From Alcaligenes pakistanensis (GTDB lineage: Bacteria > Pseudomonadota > Gammaproteobacteria > Burkholderiales > Burkholderiaceae_B): 64,000 nt of DNA. Within the stretch, counting starts at the first letter, position 1. Each line of letters starts with the position of its first letter. Shown piece after piece: positions 16,581 to 25,641 of the stretch. The notes beneath the pieces were generated by a model. That model searched no databases and was not told the origin of the DNA. It worked only from the letters and a program-made list of their open reading frames with translations. Made by a program: the position numbers and the translations under genes. The DNA lies in the NCBI RefSeq assembly GCF_014652815.1, contig NZ_BMZN01000006.1, positions 31,139 to 95,138 of the forward strand, read 5' to 3'.

Positions 16581-17420
16581 TTACAGCCGTGTGACCAGCT
16601 TGGGATCCAGCGCATCGCGCAATGCGTCGCCCAGGATATTGATACTTAAAATCGTGATGGACAGCACAATGCCGGGATAGAGCACGATGCCGGGAATCAG
16701 CTGGAAGTACAGCCGACCTTCCGCAATGATGTTGCCCCAGGAGGCCATCTCCGGCGGAATGCCCGCCCCCAGAAAACTCAAGATCGCTTCCAGCAACACG
16801 GCCGAGGCAAACACATAGGTGCCCTGCACAATCAAAGGCGCAAAAGTGTTGGGAAACATATGGCGCGACAAGATCACATAGGCCGAGGTTCCCACCGTCA
16901 TGGCTGCTTCCACATACGGCTCGGAGCGCACGCTAAGAATCACGCCACGCACCAATCGGGTCATCCGTGGAATTTCAGGAATGGCAATGGCGATCAGTAC
17001 CGTGGTCAAACTAGCCCCGGACACTGACACCAGAGCGATGGCCAGCAAAATCCCGGGAATCGCCATCACGCCGTCCATCACCCGCATGATGATGGAATCC
17101 AGACGGCGGAAATAACCGGCCAGGGAACCCAGTATCACGCCAAAGAAGACACTAATCGCCAGGACACCAAAACCCACCATAAAGGACACTTGAGCGCCGT
17201 ACACCACACGGGAGTACAGATCCCGGCCCAGTGCATCCGTCCCCAGCCAAAACTGCGCAGAAGGCGGCTGCAAGCGGACGCTGGGGTCCAGTTGGGTGGG
17301 ATCTTGCGTACCTAGGAAGGGAGCAAAGATCGCCATGGCCGCCATCAGGATCAGGAACAGCAAGGCGGCACGAGCCGACGTGCTGGCGACCACTTTTTTC
17401 AATTTGTTGAGCTTGTGCAT
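16581..17420 (-). CDS. Peptide ABC importer permease, DppC type
   Basis: A 279-residue inner-membrane permease with an N-terminal helix (about residues 17-35, the OppC_N type), an FWLGTDALGRDLYSR signature, and five further helices. The EAA loop that contacts the ATPase is near residue 190 (EAAMTVGTSAYVILSRHMFPN). It lies between dppB and the fused ATPase with short gaps. Length and order fit a standard Opp/Dpp importer. Confidence 0.92.
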   Translation of the reverse strand: MHKLNKLKKVVASTSARAALLFLILMAAMAIFAPFLGTQDPTQLDPSVRLQPPSAQFWLGTDALGRDLYSRVVYGAQVSFMVGFGVLAISVFFGVILGSLAGYFRRLDSIIMRVMDGVMAIPGILLAIALVSVSGASLTTVLIAIAIPEIPRMTRLVRGVILSVRSEPYVEAAMTVGTSAYVILSRHMFPNTFAPLIVQGTYVFASAVLLEAILSFLGAGIPPEMASWGNIIAEGRLYFQLIPGIVLYPGIVLSITILSINILGDALRDALDPKLVTRL

Positions 17421-17447
17421 ATTGTTCTACCTATAAAAAGCGGCGGC

Positions 17448-18389
17448 TCAATAATCGATACGGGGATCGACAAGCATGTAAGAGATATCAATCAGCAGAT
17501 TGATCCCTACATACACCAGTGAAAACAGCACGATCAGGGTCTGAATCACCGTAAAGTCGCGTGACAGCACCGCATCCAGCACCAGACGGCCCAACCCAGG
17601 AATGTTGAAGACCGATTCCGTCACCACCACTCCGCCGATCAGCATGGTGATGCTGATGCCAATAATCGTCAGGATGGGGACGGCTGCATTGCCCAAGGCA
17701 TGACGTGTCAGCACGCCTCGCTCATTCAAGCCTTTGGCGCGGGCCGTACGGATGTAGTCCTCGTTCAAGGTGTCGATAACGCTGGTACGCACAATGCGAG
17801 TAATCAAAGCGATGTACACCGTCCCCAGGGACACTGCGGGCAAAATTAAATGCCGCAAGTGTTCCCACAGGCCATCGCTCAAGGGCTTGTAACCCTGTAC
17901 CGGCAACCAACGCAGCTCCAGCGAAAACAGCAGGATCAGCAGATAAGCCACGATAAAGACCGGCACTGAAAAACCCGCTACCGAACCTGCCATTACGAAG
18001 CGATCCAGAGACTTGCCGCGATACCAAGCCGAACACACACCCAGCGGAATTGAAATGGTCAGGGTGTAGATCAGCGTCAATAGGGTCAGTGACACGGTTG
18101 GTCCCAGCCTGTCGAGCACCAGATCCTTGACCGGGCGGCTGGAGATCAGGGACATGCCAAAGTCCCCTTGCACCATGCTGCCCAGCCACTGCACAAACTG
18201 CACAGGTACAGGCTGGTCCAGGCCCATCTGATGGCGGATTTCCTCGATCTGCTCGTTGGTGGCGCTATCGCCTGCCACCAAAATGGCAGGGTCGCCGTGC
18301 GACATGCGCAGAACCACAAAAATCACCAGCGCGACGATCAGCAATACCGGTATGGTGGCCAGCACACGCTTGAAGATAAGCCCAATCAT
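17448..18389 (-). CDS. Peptide ABC importer permease, DppB type
   Basis: A 313-residue permease. An N-terminal helix (KRVLATIPVLLIVALVIFVVL) is followed by the periplasmic loop (SHGDPAILVAGDSATNEQIEE, MGLDQPVPVQF) typical of DppB/OppB. Five helices follow, with the EAA-type loop at TARAKGLNERGVLTRHALGN. The start overlaps the binding-protein stop by 4 bp, so the two are coupled. It pairs with the DppC-type subunit to form the channel. Confidence 0.92.
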   Translation of the reverse strand: MIGLIFKRVLATIPVLLIVALVIFVVLRMSHGDPAILVAGDSATNEQIEEIRHQMGLDQPVPVQFVQWLGSMVQGDFGMSLISSRPVKDLVLDRLGPTVSLTLLTLIYTLTISIPLGVCSAWYRGKSLDRFVMAGSVAGFSVPVFIVAYLLILLFSLELRWLPVQGYKPLSDGLWEHLRHLILPAVSLGTVYIALITRIVRTSVIDTLNEDYIRTARAKGLNERGVLTRHALGNAAVPILTIIGISITMLIGGVVVTESVFNIPGLGRLVLDAVLSRDFTVIQTLIVLFSLVYVGINLLIDISYMLVDPRIDY

Positions 18390-19984
18390 CGCTTCTCCAC
18401 ATTCCAGAAGACCGGAACCGGGGTTTGCAGAAAGCCATTCAGGTTCTTGCGCATGGCGCTAACCATCTTGAACTCGCCCAGAGGCACGATGACACCTTCG
18501 TCCATAATGTGCTTTTGCAGATCCGTGGCCAGACGAATCAAGTCAGACTCACCACTGGCACGGGCAAACTCCATGCGCGTTTTTTCAATAGCGGGAATAT
18601 CCGGCCAGCCGAACCAAGCCTTGTCGCCATTGGAGGCCACCGCCATAAAGCTCAAGGGATTGCTCACATCCACCAGGCCCGAATAGGTCGTGATGATGCT
18701 CCAGCCGCCCTCTTGTACGGGACGCTTGGACGTGCGGCGAGTCTGCACGGTTTGCCAATCCATCGCTTCCACATTCACGGTGAAACCGGCATTGCGAAGT
18801 TGTTGGGCAATCACGGGGACCACAGGCGAAGTCAGGAAGTCCGTGGGGTGCAACAAGACAAGGGGCTCACCCTTATAGCCAGACTGTTCCAGCAGCTTTT
18901 TCGCACCCACCGCATCGCCGTTGAAGTAAGTCTCGGAACCGGCTTGCGAGGGGAACACACTGTGGCAACCAAAGACCGCACCGCAGGTTTCAAAGTAGTC
19001 TGGGTTGCCCACTTGCGCCTGCATCAAGGACTTCTGGTTCAAGGCCATCATGGCGGCCTGACGTACTTGCTTGTTATTGAAAGGCGGCTGCAGGAAATTA
19101 AAGCGCATTTCGGTTTGCGCACCACGGGCCGTAGAGGCATTCAGGACAATATCCGATTCGTTTTGCAGCAAAGGCAAAAGATCCAGCTGCACCTGATCGA
19201 TGACATCAATCTCGCCACTGCGCAACGCATTCACGCCTGTCATGGCGTCGGGCATCGCCACCCAACGTACGCGGTCTACCTTGACCTGCTTGCCACCAGC
19301 CAGACCGCTGGCGGGTTCATTACGAGGTACGTAGTCCGGGTTCTTCTCAAATACCGCTTGCACGCCAGGACGATATTCCTTGTCCACAAAACGGAATGGC
19401 CCCGAACCCACAGTAGAGGTAATCGCCTGGCTAATCGGTGTGCGTGCCACCTCTTTAGGCATCACAAACAAGGGCAGAGAACTGGGCTTGCCCATCGCTC
19501 GCAGGGCAATATCTGTGGGGAAAGAAAACTGCATCACAAAGGAGCGATCGTCCACGACCTCCATCTTGGTCAGGAACTCCGTCATGATCTGACCCATCTT
19601 GTCCAACTGAATCCAGCGTTTGATGGACTCAACCGCATCCTCTGCCGTCACTGGCGAGCCGTCATGCCAGCGCAGATTCTCACGCAAAGTCATGGTGTAG
19701 GTCTGACCGTCTTCAGTCACTTTCCAGCCTTCCAACATCTGCGGTTTGACCTGGCCCTGCGCATCTTCGGCCAGCAAGGTGTCGTACACCATATAGCCGT
19801 AATTACGCACAATATAGGAAGTGGTAATGACCGGGTCCAGAGAACGCAAAGGCGCTTCCATCACGGCAGTCAAGGTGGTTTGAGCGCTAACGGCCACAGG
19901 GGTAATCGCGGTAATGGCAAGGGCAGCCCAGACGGCGGCTAACGATTTGGCAGGACGCAAGCGGTCCTTAAGCAGGTTGCTCAT
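18386..19984 (-). CDS. Peptide ABC importer substrate-binding protein (SBP family 5)
   Basis: A 532-residue periplasmic binding protein. A signal peptide covers about residues 1-34, with cleavage after VSA before QTTLTA. LRSLDPVITTSYIVRNYGYMVYDTL and WKVTEDGQTYTMTLRENLRWHDGSPVTAEDAV are the standard opening motifs of the family that binds di- and oligopeptides, opines, nickel or glutathione. It should deliver the solute whose breakdown the surrounding hydrolases perform. Specificity cannot be read from sequence. It overlaps dppB by 4 bp. Confidence 0.92.
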   Translation of the reverse strand: MSNLLKDRLRPAKSLAAVWAALAITAITPVAVSAQTTLTAVMEAPLRSLDPVITTSYIVRNYGYMVYDTLLAEDAQGQVKPQMLEGWKVTEDGQTYTMTLRENLRWHDGSPVTAEDAVESIKRWIQLDKMGQIMTEFLTKMEVVDDRSFVMQFSFPTDIALRAMGKPSSLPLFVMPKEVARTPISQAITSTVGSGPFRFVDKEYRPGVQAVFEKNPDYVPRNEPASGLAGGKQVKVDRVRWVAMPDAMTGVNALRSGEIDVIDQVQLDLLPLLQNESDIVLNASTARGAQTEMRFNFLQPPFNNKQVRQAAMMALNQKSLMQAQVGNPDYFETCGAVFGCHSVFPSQAGSETYFNGDAVGAKKLLEQSGYKGEPLVLLHPTDFLTSPVVPVIAQQLRNAGFTVNVEAMDWQTVQTRRTSKRPVQEGGWSIITTYSGLVDVSNPLSFMAVASNGDKAWFGWPDIPAIEKTRMEFARASGESDLIRLATDLQKHIMDEGVIVPLGEFKMVSAMRKNLNGFLQTPVPVFWNVEKR

Positions 19985-20060
19985 TTTTTGTCTCTCCAGG
20001 TAGTTAAAAGCGGTCCGCCTTTGCTCTTATGGCGACGGTCCCGTCATGGGGGTTTACAGC

Positions 20061-21305
20061 TTATTCACGGGCCAACTCCACCAAGCTCGATAGCAGAATG
20101 GAACATCCGGCGATCAAGTCTTTATCGTGGGTAAACTCTGCCGGGTTGTGGCTCAAGCCACGCACACTCGGTACAAAAATCATGCCTGTGGGGCAGGAAC
20201 GAGCCAGCATCTGTGCATCGTGTCCGGCACCGCTAGGCATACGCTTGACCGAGCAGTCCAGTTCCTTGGCGTACTGCTCGACCATACTGATCAAACGTTC
20301 ATCAAATTGCACAGGATCAAAGCGGGCCAGATGGCGATGCTTGATCTGCACACCTTCGCGCTCGGCCGCCTTATGGGCAAACTCGAGCACTTCTTGTTCA
20401 GCCTGATCCAGGCTGGCCTTGTCCACATTGCGCAAATCCACGGTAAACACGGCTTTGCTAGGGATCACATTGACCAGATTCGGGAACAGCTCGCAGCGCC
20501 CTACTGTGCCCAGTTGCGGCGGGCCGTAGCGCTCGCTTAACTGACGCACAAAGCTGCCAATCTGCTGCGCCACCACACCGGCGTCATGGCGCAGATGCAT
20601 GGGAGTGGTGCCCGCGTGGTTGGAGACGCCTTGCACCTCGAACTCCAGCCAGCAAATCCCTTGCACCCCGGTTACGGCACCAATATCAATGCCCTCGTGC
20701 TCCAGCACCGGACCTTGCTCGATATGCAGCTCCATATAGGCATGTACATTTGGCTGGCCGCAAGGCACAGGGCCGGCGTAACCAATGCGCTCCAGATTCT
20801 CGCGCACGGTGCTGCCATCAATCCCGACGGTGTCTAGCGCCTCTTGCAAGGACAAGCCCCCTTGAAACACCAGACTGCCCATCATGTCTGGCGCAAAGCG
20901 CGCGCCCTCTTCATTGGTAAAGGCCACCACTTGCAGGGGACGATCCAACTGCACATCAGCATCGTTCAAGCTGGCCACCACTTCCAAGCCAGCCAGCACA
21001 CCCAGATTGCCGTCATAGCGCCCGCCAGTACGCACCGTATCAATGTGCGAACCGGTCATGACGGGAGCCACATCCAGACGACCGACGCGGGTGCCAATAA
21101 TGTTGCCGATCTGATCGATTTGCACACTCATACCCAGTTCGCGCATCCAGTGAACGACCTGATCCCGACCAGCCTTGTCTTCATCTGTCAGGGCCAGACG
21201 GCAAACACCGCCCCCGTCGATCGCACCGATCTGCGCCAACTGCGCAATACGCTGCAGCAGGCGCTCGCCATTAATGACTAGGCTTGTGCTGGCTGGGCTG
21301 TTCAT
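20061..21305 (-). CDS. M20 hydantoinase/carbamoylase-family amidohydrolase
   Basis: A 414-residue zinc-dependent enzyme of the L-carbamoylase/allantoate amidohydrolase/beta-ureidopropionase group. TGSHIDTVRTGGRYDGNLGV gives the first ligands and bridging Asp, FTNEEGARFAPDM the catalytic Glu, MELHIEQGPVLE the third ligand, GVSNHAGTTPM the dimer-interface substrate contacts, and SGAGHDAQ plus LSHNPAEFT the last His. It should split a carbamoyl or ureido group. It is the third gene of the operon, and its start overlaps the DpaL stop by 4 bp, tying ureido hydrolysis to diaminopropionate breakdown. Confidence 0.88.
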   Translation of the reverse strand: MNSPASTSLVINGERLLQRIAQLAQIGAIDGGGVCRLALTDEDKAGRDQVVHWMRELGMSVQIDQIGNIIGTRVGRLDVAPVMTGSHIDTVRTGGRYDGNLGVLAGLEVVASLNDADVQLDRPLQVVAFTNEEGARFAPDMMGSLVFQGGLSLQEALDTVGIDGSTVRENLERIGYAGPVPCGQPNVHAYMELHIEQGPVLEHEGIDIGAVTGVQGICWLEFEVQGVSNHAGTTPMHLRHDAGVVAQQIGSFVRQLSERYGPPQLGTVGRCELFPNLVNVIPSKAVFTVDLRNVDKASLDQAEQEVLEFAHKAAEREGVQIKHRHLARFDPVQFDERLISMVEQYAKELDCSVKRMPSGAGHDAQMLARSCPTGMIFVPSVRGLSHNPAEFTHDKDLIAGCSILLSSLVELARE

Positions 21306-22549
21306 ATCGTCTCCTGAGCCAGAACCTCTTGGGCGCTCATACCCACAATGCGCTGATACAACTGCGCATCGGTATCGCCTTCGCTGGCAAAAAATAGGAT
21401 CTGGCTGTTTTCATCGATGCCCAAAGCCTGACGCCAGTCCGGCTGCTCGCAAGCGGCCATGCAAGCTGCCACACCAGCCACTGCGGACTCACCCGCCACA
21501 ATCGGTGCATCGCCTTTATCTGCACGGGCCAGACGGCGCATGGTTTGCAAGGCCGCATCGTCTTCCAGTGTCATATAGGCATAGGTACCGGGATCCAGAA
21601 TTTCCCAGGCCAGTAAAGAGATTTCGCCACAAGCCAGACCGGCCATCACCGTATTCAAATCACCCGTCACCGTGACAGGTTTGCCTTGCACAGCACTTTG
21701 GAACAGGCAATCCGCCTTATTGGGTTCAACCACAATCAAGCGAGGACGCTGGGCGCCCAGACGCTCCCACATATGAGCGCACACAGCTGCCGCCAAACCA
21801 CCCACACCGCCTTGAATAAAGACATGGCTGACCGGCTTGCCCGATCCAATCTGGTCCAACGCCTCTTGCACCATCACGGTGTAACCCTGCATTACATCCT
21901 TGGGCACATCCATATAGCCGGGATAAGACGTGTCGGACACCACAAAGTAGCCATGCTCTTGGGCATCTTCAGCCGCCTGACGAACAGAATCATCGTAATT
22001 GCCGGGCACACGTACTACTTTGGCCCCGTAAAACGCAATCGCCTGCTCGCGACCCGTACTGACGTGCTCATGGATGTAGATCACGCACTGGCAGCCCGCA
22101 TTCTTCGCCCCCCAGGCAACCGAACGACCATGATTGCCGTCAGTAGCGCAGGTGACGGTCAGGCCAGCAATAAAGTCTTTGTAAGCGGGGTTCTTCAGAT
22201 CATCCAAAGTCAGGCTGTCAATGCCGGTATGAGCGTGCAGCTGGCGCAGTAATAAGCGATTAACCGCATACGCGCCGCCCAAGGCTTTAAAGCTGCCCAA
22301 ACCAAAACGACCCGCTTCATCCTTGTAGTACACACCGCCCACGCTCATCTGCGCGGCCAAACCGGACAGATGGCGCAAAGGGGTAGGCGTATAACCGGGC
22401 CACTGCACAATGCTGGCCTGAGCCTGCTCGTAGGCGGCGACCGACAAAATCGATTGCAAGGAGGCGTCGTATTCCTGGCTATCCTGAACGCAACGAGGGT
22501 TCAGATACAGTTGCACCGCGCCTTGCTCCCGAACGGCATGTTTGTTCAT
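21302..22549 (-). CDS. dpaL: Diaminopropionate ammonia-lyase
   Basis: A 415-residue PLP enzyme of fold type II. The PLP lysine is Lys88 in GSFKALGGAYA, as in E. coli YgeX. CATDGNHGRSVAWGAK and VFIQGGVGGLAAAV (the phosphate-binding glycine loop) complete the family pattern. It converts 2,3-diaminopropionate to pyruvate and two ammonia. Position as second gene after the regulator, with coupling to an amidohydrolase, suggests the operon yields diaminopropionate or a related diamino acid. AGTGGAG precedes the ATG. Confidence 0.93.
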   Translation of the reverse strand: MNKHAVREQGAVQLYLNPRCVQDSQEYDASLQSILSVAAYEQAQASIVQWPGYTPTPLRHLSGLAAQMSVGGVYYKDEAGRFGLGSFKALGGAYAVNRLLLRQLHAHTGIDSLTLDDLKNPAYKDFIAGLTVTCATDGNHGRSVAWGAKNAGCQCVIYIHEHVSTGREQAIAFYGAKVVRVPGNYDDSVRQAAEDAQEHGYFVVSDTSYPGYMDVPKDVMQGYTVMVQEALDQIGSGKPVSHVFIQGGVGGLAAAVCAHMWERLGAQRPRLIVVEPNKADCLFQSAVQGKPVTVTGDLNTVMAGLACGEISLLAWEILDPGTYAYMTLEDDAALQTMRRLARADKGDAPIVAGESAVAGVAACMAACEQPDWRQALGIDENSQILFFASEGDTDAQLYQRIVGMSAQEVLAQETI

Positions 22550-22570
22550 GTCTGCTCCACTTCTATGGGT

Positions 22571-23416
22571 TTAATTATTGGACTTCAAGTCCTGAAAACT
22601 ACGATGGATGGATTCGATCTTCTGCAACTTACGCGCCACCTGCGTCTCGGCCTGCAAAGCCACTCGGCTAACCAGATAATTGATCAGGCTGAGCGTGCCG
22701 GTGTGCGAATCAAACAGGTACTCGCCGCGCGTCGCTACCGTGAAAGCAATGTCTTGTGAGCGCAGCAAAGAGCTTTCCAGACCGTCGGTCAAGAAAGCCA
22801 TCTGCACGGACTCACCACGCAGATGCTCCACCAAAGATGGCAACAGCACAGAGCGACGGCGGAAATCCATCACCAGAGCCAAATCCCCTGCTTCCACATC
22901 GGCCAGCTGTTCCGTCAGATGGGCGACCGTGCCCACGGCCAGATGCACATCAGAGCGCAGTTGCTGCAATAAAGAGTGGGCGTAGCAAGCCAGGATCTGG
23001 CCATTGCGGAAACCAAACACCCAGATACGCCGCGCTTTCAACGCCGCTTGGGTGAAGTTTTCTAAATGCTGTTCGGTGATGTTTTGGAAGGTGGTGGAAA
23101 TGTTCTGTACATCCGCATTGATAAACGGCGACATATTGGCCTGAATACCGCTGCTGGACATAGAGTGCAGACGCTTGAAGGGGGCGCCGTCTCCCATCTG
23201 CTCACGGGCAGTGACCCGGAACTCGTTAAAACCGTTAAAACCCAAACGCCGGAAAAAGCGCACCGCGGTAGCCGCTGATACGCCTGCCTTCTCGGCCAAT
23301 TCCTGGGCGGAATAGGTAGCCAACTGCCCCATATGAGACAAGACCACATCGGCCAAACGCCGCTCCGCACTGGGCAGGACATCGAGAATATCCAGGATCG
23401 AATCTTTGATGACCAT
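22571..23416 (-). CDS. RpiR/MurR-family transcriptional regulator
   Basis: A 281-residue regulator. The N-terminal RpiR winged-helix (LPSAERRLADVVL..STYSAQELAEKAGVSAATAVRFFRRLGF-like, residues about 10-60) binds DNA. A SIS domain (about 120-260) normally senses a phosphosugar or, in amino-acid-linked members, another small ligand. It is the first gene of the operon, 21 bp before dpaL. Inverted TGAAATTT half-sites flank its promoter, so it is probably autoregulated and controls the whole catabolic operon. Confidence 0.88.
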   Translation of the reverse strand: MVIKDSILDILDVLPSAERRLADVVLSHMGQLATYSAQELAEKAGVSAATAVRFFRRLGFNGFNEFRVTAREQMGDGAPFKRLHSMSSSGIQANMSPFINADVQNISTTFQNITEQHLENFTQAALKARRIWVFGFRNGQILACYAHSLLQQLRSDVHLAVGTVAHLTEQLADVEAGDLALVMDFRRRSVLLPSLVEHLRGESVQMAFLTDGLESSLLRSQDIAFTVATRGEYLFDSHTGTLSLINYLVSRVALQAETQVARKLQKIESIHRSFQDLKSNN

Positions 23417-23429
23417 GACACAACCTAAA

Positions 23430-23477
23430 ATTGAAATTTGTTTTTCACATAATACTTAATAAAATTTAAATTTCAAT
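23430..23477 (-). promoter_or_regulatory. Predicted promoter and operator of the RpiR-dpaL operon
   Basis: On the minus strand TTGAAA (23476-23471) and TATTAT (23454-23449) with 16 bp spacing form a plausible promoter. The 10-base half-sites ATTGAAATTT (23430-23439) and AAATTTCAAT (23468-23477) are exact inverted copies. One covers the -35 and the other lies just past the -10, a layout expected of a repressor. Confidence 0.6.
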
Positions 23478-24331
23478 TGAGGATGTGATGATTTGGCTCC
23501 GTATTTACCCTTGGAACAAGCAAAGAAGGTCATTTCCAGCAGCGTTAAATAGCTTAACTATCTGTTAAAAAAGGGAATATAGAGGTAAAGGACGAGGCAA
23601 GCGCGTGCCTATCCACAGGAATAAAAAAATGAAATGACAGCGTAATAAATGAAATATAAATTTCATCCAGGGAGGAGGAACGACAGGGCTCATTCGGTCA
23701 GATGAGCCAGTGTCTCCTGGGCACGAAATGGAACGTACTCCAGAGTTCTCCCTCTACCGTCTGCTAGCGAGAGGGCTCTCCAAGCACTCAGAAAGAGTGA
23801 CTTGATCTGGCTAGGCAAGCCATTGCCAGCACGTTACTAAATGCCCCTCAGCGCGCGGACTTGGCTCAAAACAAGGCAAACATGACTCTTTGTATCTAAG
23901 ATATAGAGACAAAAATCGCACATTCAACACAAATGAACGTTCAAGAGGTAGAATCACCGCAACTAAGGGGTCGAACATCTACTTGCCTACTCAAAGAGTA
24001 AGCCATGAAAGACATTATTGACTCACTTGAGACAGTCTATACAGAGCCTTAAGCATGAAGAACGCGCCATATTGCAACAAACTCTTATCGATAAAGTCGA
24101 TTTTTGTTAAAAACAACAAGATACAGCACAATATGAGCGTTTTATATCAAATAACATACATTTCTTTACTTTTGATTAGAAAGCAAAGAACAGCAAGATC
24201 TTATCGGTGCAGAGCGAGAACTTGGAGCAATTAGAAAACAATTGATAAGAGACAAAGAACCAAGGGTAAATTGCACTTAAATTAGTGGGAGTTCCTCACC
24301 ACAACGGCGTAGCACATCAGATAACACTCAT
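23478..24331. other. Long intergenic stretch with one extra operator-like repeat and gene debris
   Basis: No intact gene is visible. AT-rich blocks alternate with blocks of higher GC. ATGAAAT-N4-ATTTCAT at 23649-23666 is a further copy of the RpiR-type half-site pair. Near 24004-24115 two short frames in different phases, MKDIIDSLETVYTEP and LKHEERAILQQTLIDKVDF, would join by a single frameshift, and a helical frame without a start lies at about 24174-24283. These look like a decayed small gene, but I cannot assign it. Confidence 0.4.
23649..23666. promoter_or_regulatory. Upstream copy of the RpiR-type operator
   Basis: ATGAAAT and ATTTCAT face each other across 4 bp, giving a near-perfect 18-bp palindrome. 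The half-site matches the pair flanking the regulator's promoter about 190 bp away, so looping or control of another transcript is possible. Confidence 0.45.
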
Positions 24332-24763
24332 ATGGACAATGAATTTAAAGACTTCTCAGACCGAATAAATTTAGCCATAACACGCGCCGGTGGCGCAAAG
24401 AATCTAGCAGACAAGATGGGAATGTCCACATCCGTGCTACGAAGTTGGCGGTCCGGTAATTCCGATCCTTCCCGGTCGAGCCTGGTTAAAATGGCTCAAG
24501 CGACCAATCTCTCCGTTAGCTGGCTGGCATCAGGCGAAGGCAATCCAGCCCCGTCCGAGCCTTCATCTACCTTGTTGGAACTGGATATTCTGGAAGAGAT
24601 TATTACCAAGGCACAATTACTCTTTCAAGCCAAAAGCGTAGGCCTGCGACCAGAAGCCGAGGCACGTATCATCCGCTTGGTTTACGAGCTTTACCTGCGC
24701 CAAGGGAAGCAAATGGATGAGGCAAGCCTTAATAATTTAATTGAGCTGGCTTCATTTAGATAA
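24332..24763 (+). CDS. XRE-family (Cro/CI-type HTH) regulator
   Basis: A 143-residue protein. Residues about 8-68 form a Cro/CI helix-turn-helix (INLAITRAGGAKNLADKMGMSTSVLRSWRSGNSDPSRSSLVKMAQAT, then LSVSWLASGEG), the form typical of phage-type repressors. The C-terminal helical segment (LEEIITKAQLLF..LRPEAEARIIRLVYELYLRQGK) is a dimerisation-like tail without the S24 autoprotease. It stands alone with no phage genes beside it, so it may be a prophage relic or a domesticated regulator. Confidence 0.78.
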   Translation: MDNEFKDFSDRINLAITRAGGAKNLADKMGMSTSVLRSWRSGNSDPSRSSLVKMAQATNLSVSWLASGEGNPAPSEPSSTLLELDILEEIITKAQLLFQAKSVGLRPEAEARIIRLVYELYLRQGKQMDEASLNNLIELASFR

Positions 24764-24876
24764 CGCTGACGATAGCCAACATCATCAGCTATAGAGTGTG
24801 TATCAACAGACCAGGGCGTCTGACATAAATCGGGCTATTGAGCCCTACAACAAAAACGATACACACTCCCCTTCAA

Positions 24877-25641
24877 CTAGCCGCAAGAAAACACATAACC
24901 TACTCCCCACACTGAACGAATAGGCAGACGCTCTCCATGCAGAGCCACTTTGCGCTTCAAGCGGCTAACCACCACATCAATATAGCGGCTGGTAGGCTGA
25001 TCCCCTTCATTGTCGCTAAACAGTTTTTCGCGAGTAACCGGATTAGGACTGGCTGCCAACAGCACACGTAAAACCCGTCGCTCCGCACCCGTCAGCGCAA
25101 CCGCATGACAGCCCGGTGTAACCAAACGCCAGCCATCCTCCAACAGCGTCCAGCCGTGCACAGGTCCTGGGCTTAAGCGGATAAGGCCTGTATTAGTCTC
25201 TGCGGGTGCTGGCGATACACCCCTGTCTCTGGCCTCTAAGTACTTGGCTTTTAAAGCCAGATCACGTCGGCGCAAGGCTTGAATGCTCGCCAGAATTTCC
25301 ATGCTTTGCGCTCGCTGATCCAAACAGATATCCGCGCCTGCCAACATCAAAAAACCGCTGTGTGCCGGCGAGACCAGACCATCCATCCGTAAGACAACAA
25401 TTCCCAATGTCGGAGACTTGGCTCGTAAGCATCCCACATCACGCAGTAACTCTTGCTTTTGTGTGCACATCATCATTAATTCGCCTGGCTCAGCAGACTC
25501 GTCTAAACAGAGTTCAGCGGCACTTCGCTCCTGCAGCACTCGCAAGGGTATTCCCCATAAAGCGAAGTCCTTTATCAGCTTTTGCGTTAGGTCATTATCG
25601 TCAAATAAAAGTATTATTTTTTCAATCCTAAACAATCCCAA
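24877..25641 (-). CDS. Winged-helix regulator with degenerate receiver
   Basis: A 254-residue protein. The C-terminal third is an OmpR/PhoB-type winged helix (VALTGAERRVLRVLLAASPNPVTREKLF, then SRYIDVVVSRLKRKV, IRSVWGVGYVF). The N-terminal 125 residues keep the outline of a receiver, with an acidic DDND near the start, GADICLDQRAQSMEILASIQALRRR where GADDYLxKPF normally sits. The phospho-acceptor Asp and the conserved Lys are missing. It is probably phosphorylation-independent. No histidine kinase is nearby. No ATG is available; TTG at 25641 or 25635 starts it, and GGGGAG fits the second better. Targets are unknown. Confidence 0.72.
   Translation of the reverse strand: MGLFRIEKIILLFDDNDLTQKLIKDFALWGIPLRVLQERSAAELCLDESAEPGELMMMCTQKQELLRDVGCLRAKSPTLGIVVLRMDGLVSPAHSGFLMLAGADICLDQRAQSMEILASIQALRRRDLALKAKYLEARDRGVSPAPAETNTGLIRLSPGPVHGWTLLEDGWRLVTPGCHAVALTGAERRVLRVLLAASPNPVTREKLFSDNEGDQPTSRYIDVVVSRLKRKVALHGERLPIRSVWGVGYVFSCG

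Noticed and set aside
18425-19942. Long 505-codon plus-strand open frame
   Set aside because: It is the antisense of the peptide-binding protein gene, which has a clear signal peptide and family motifs.
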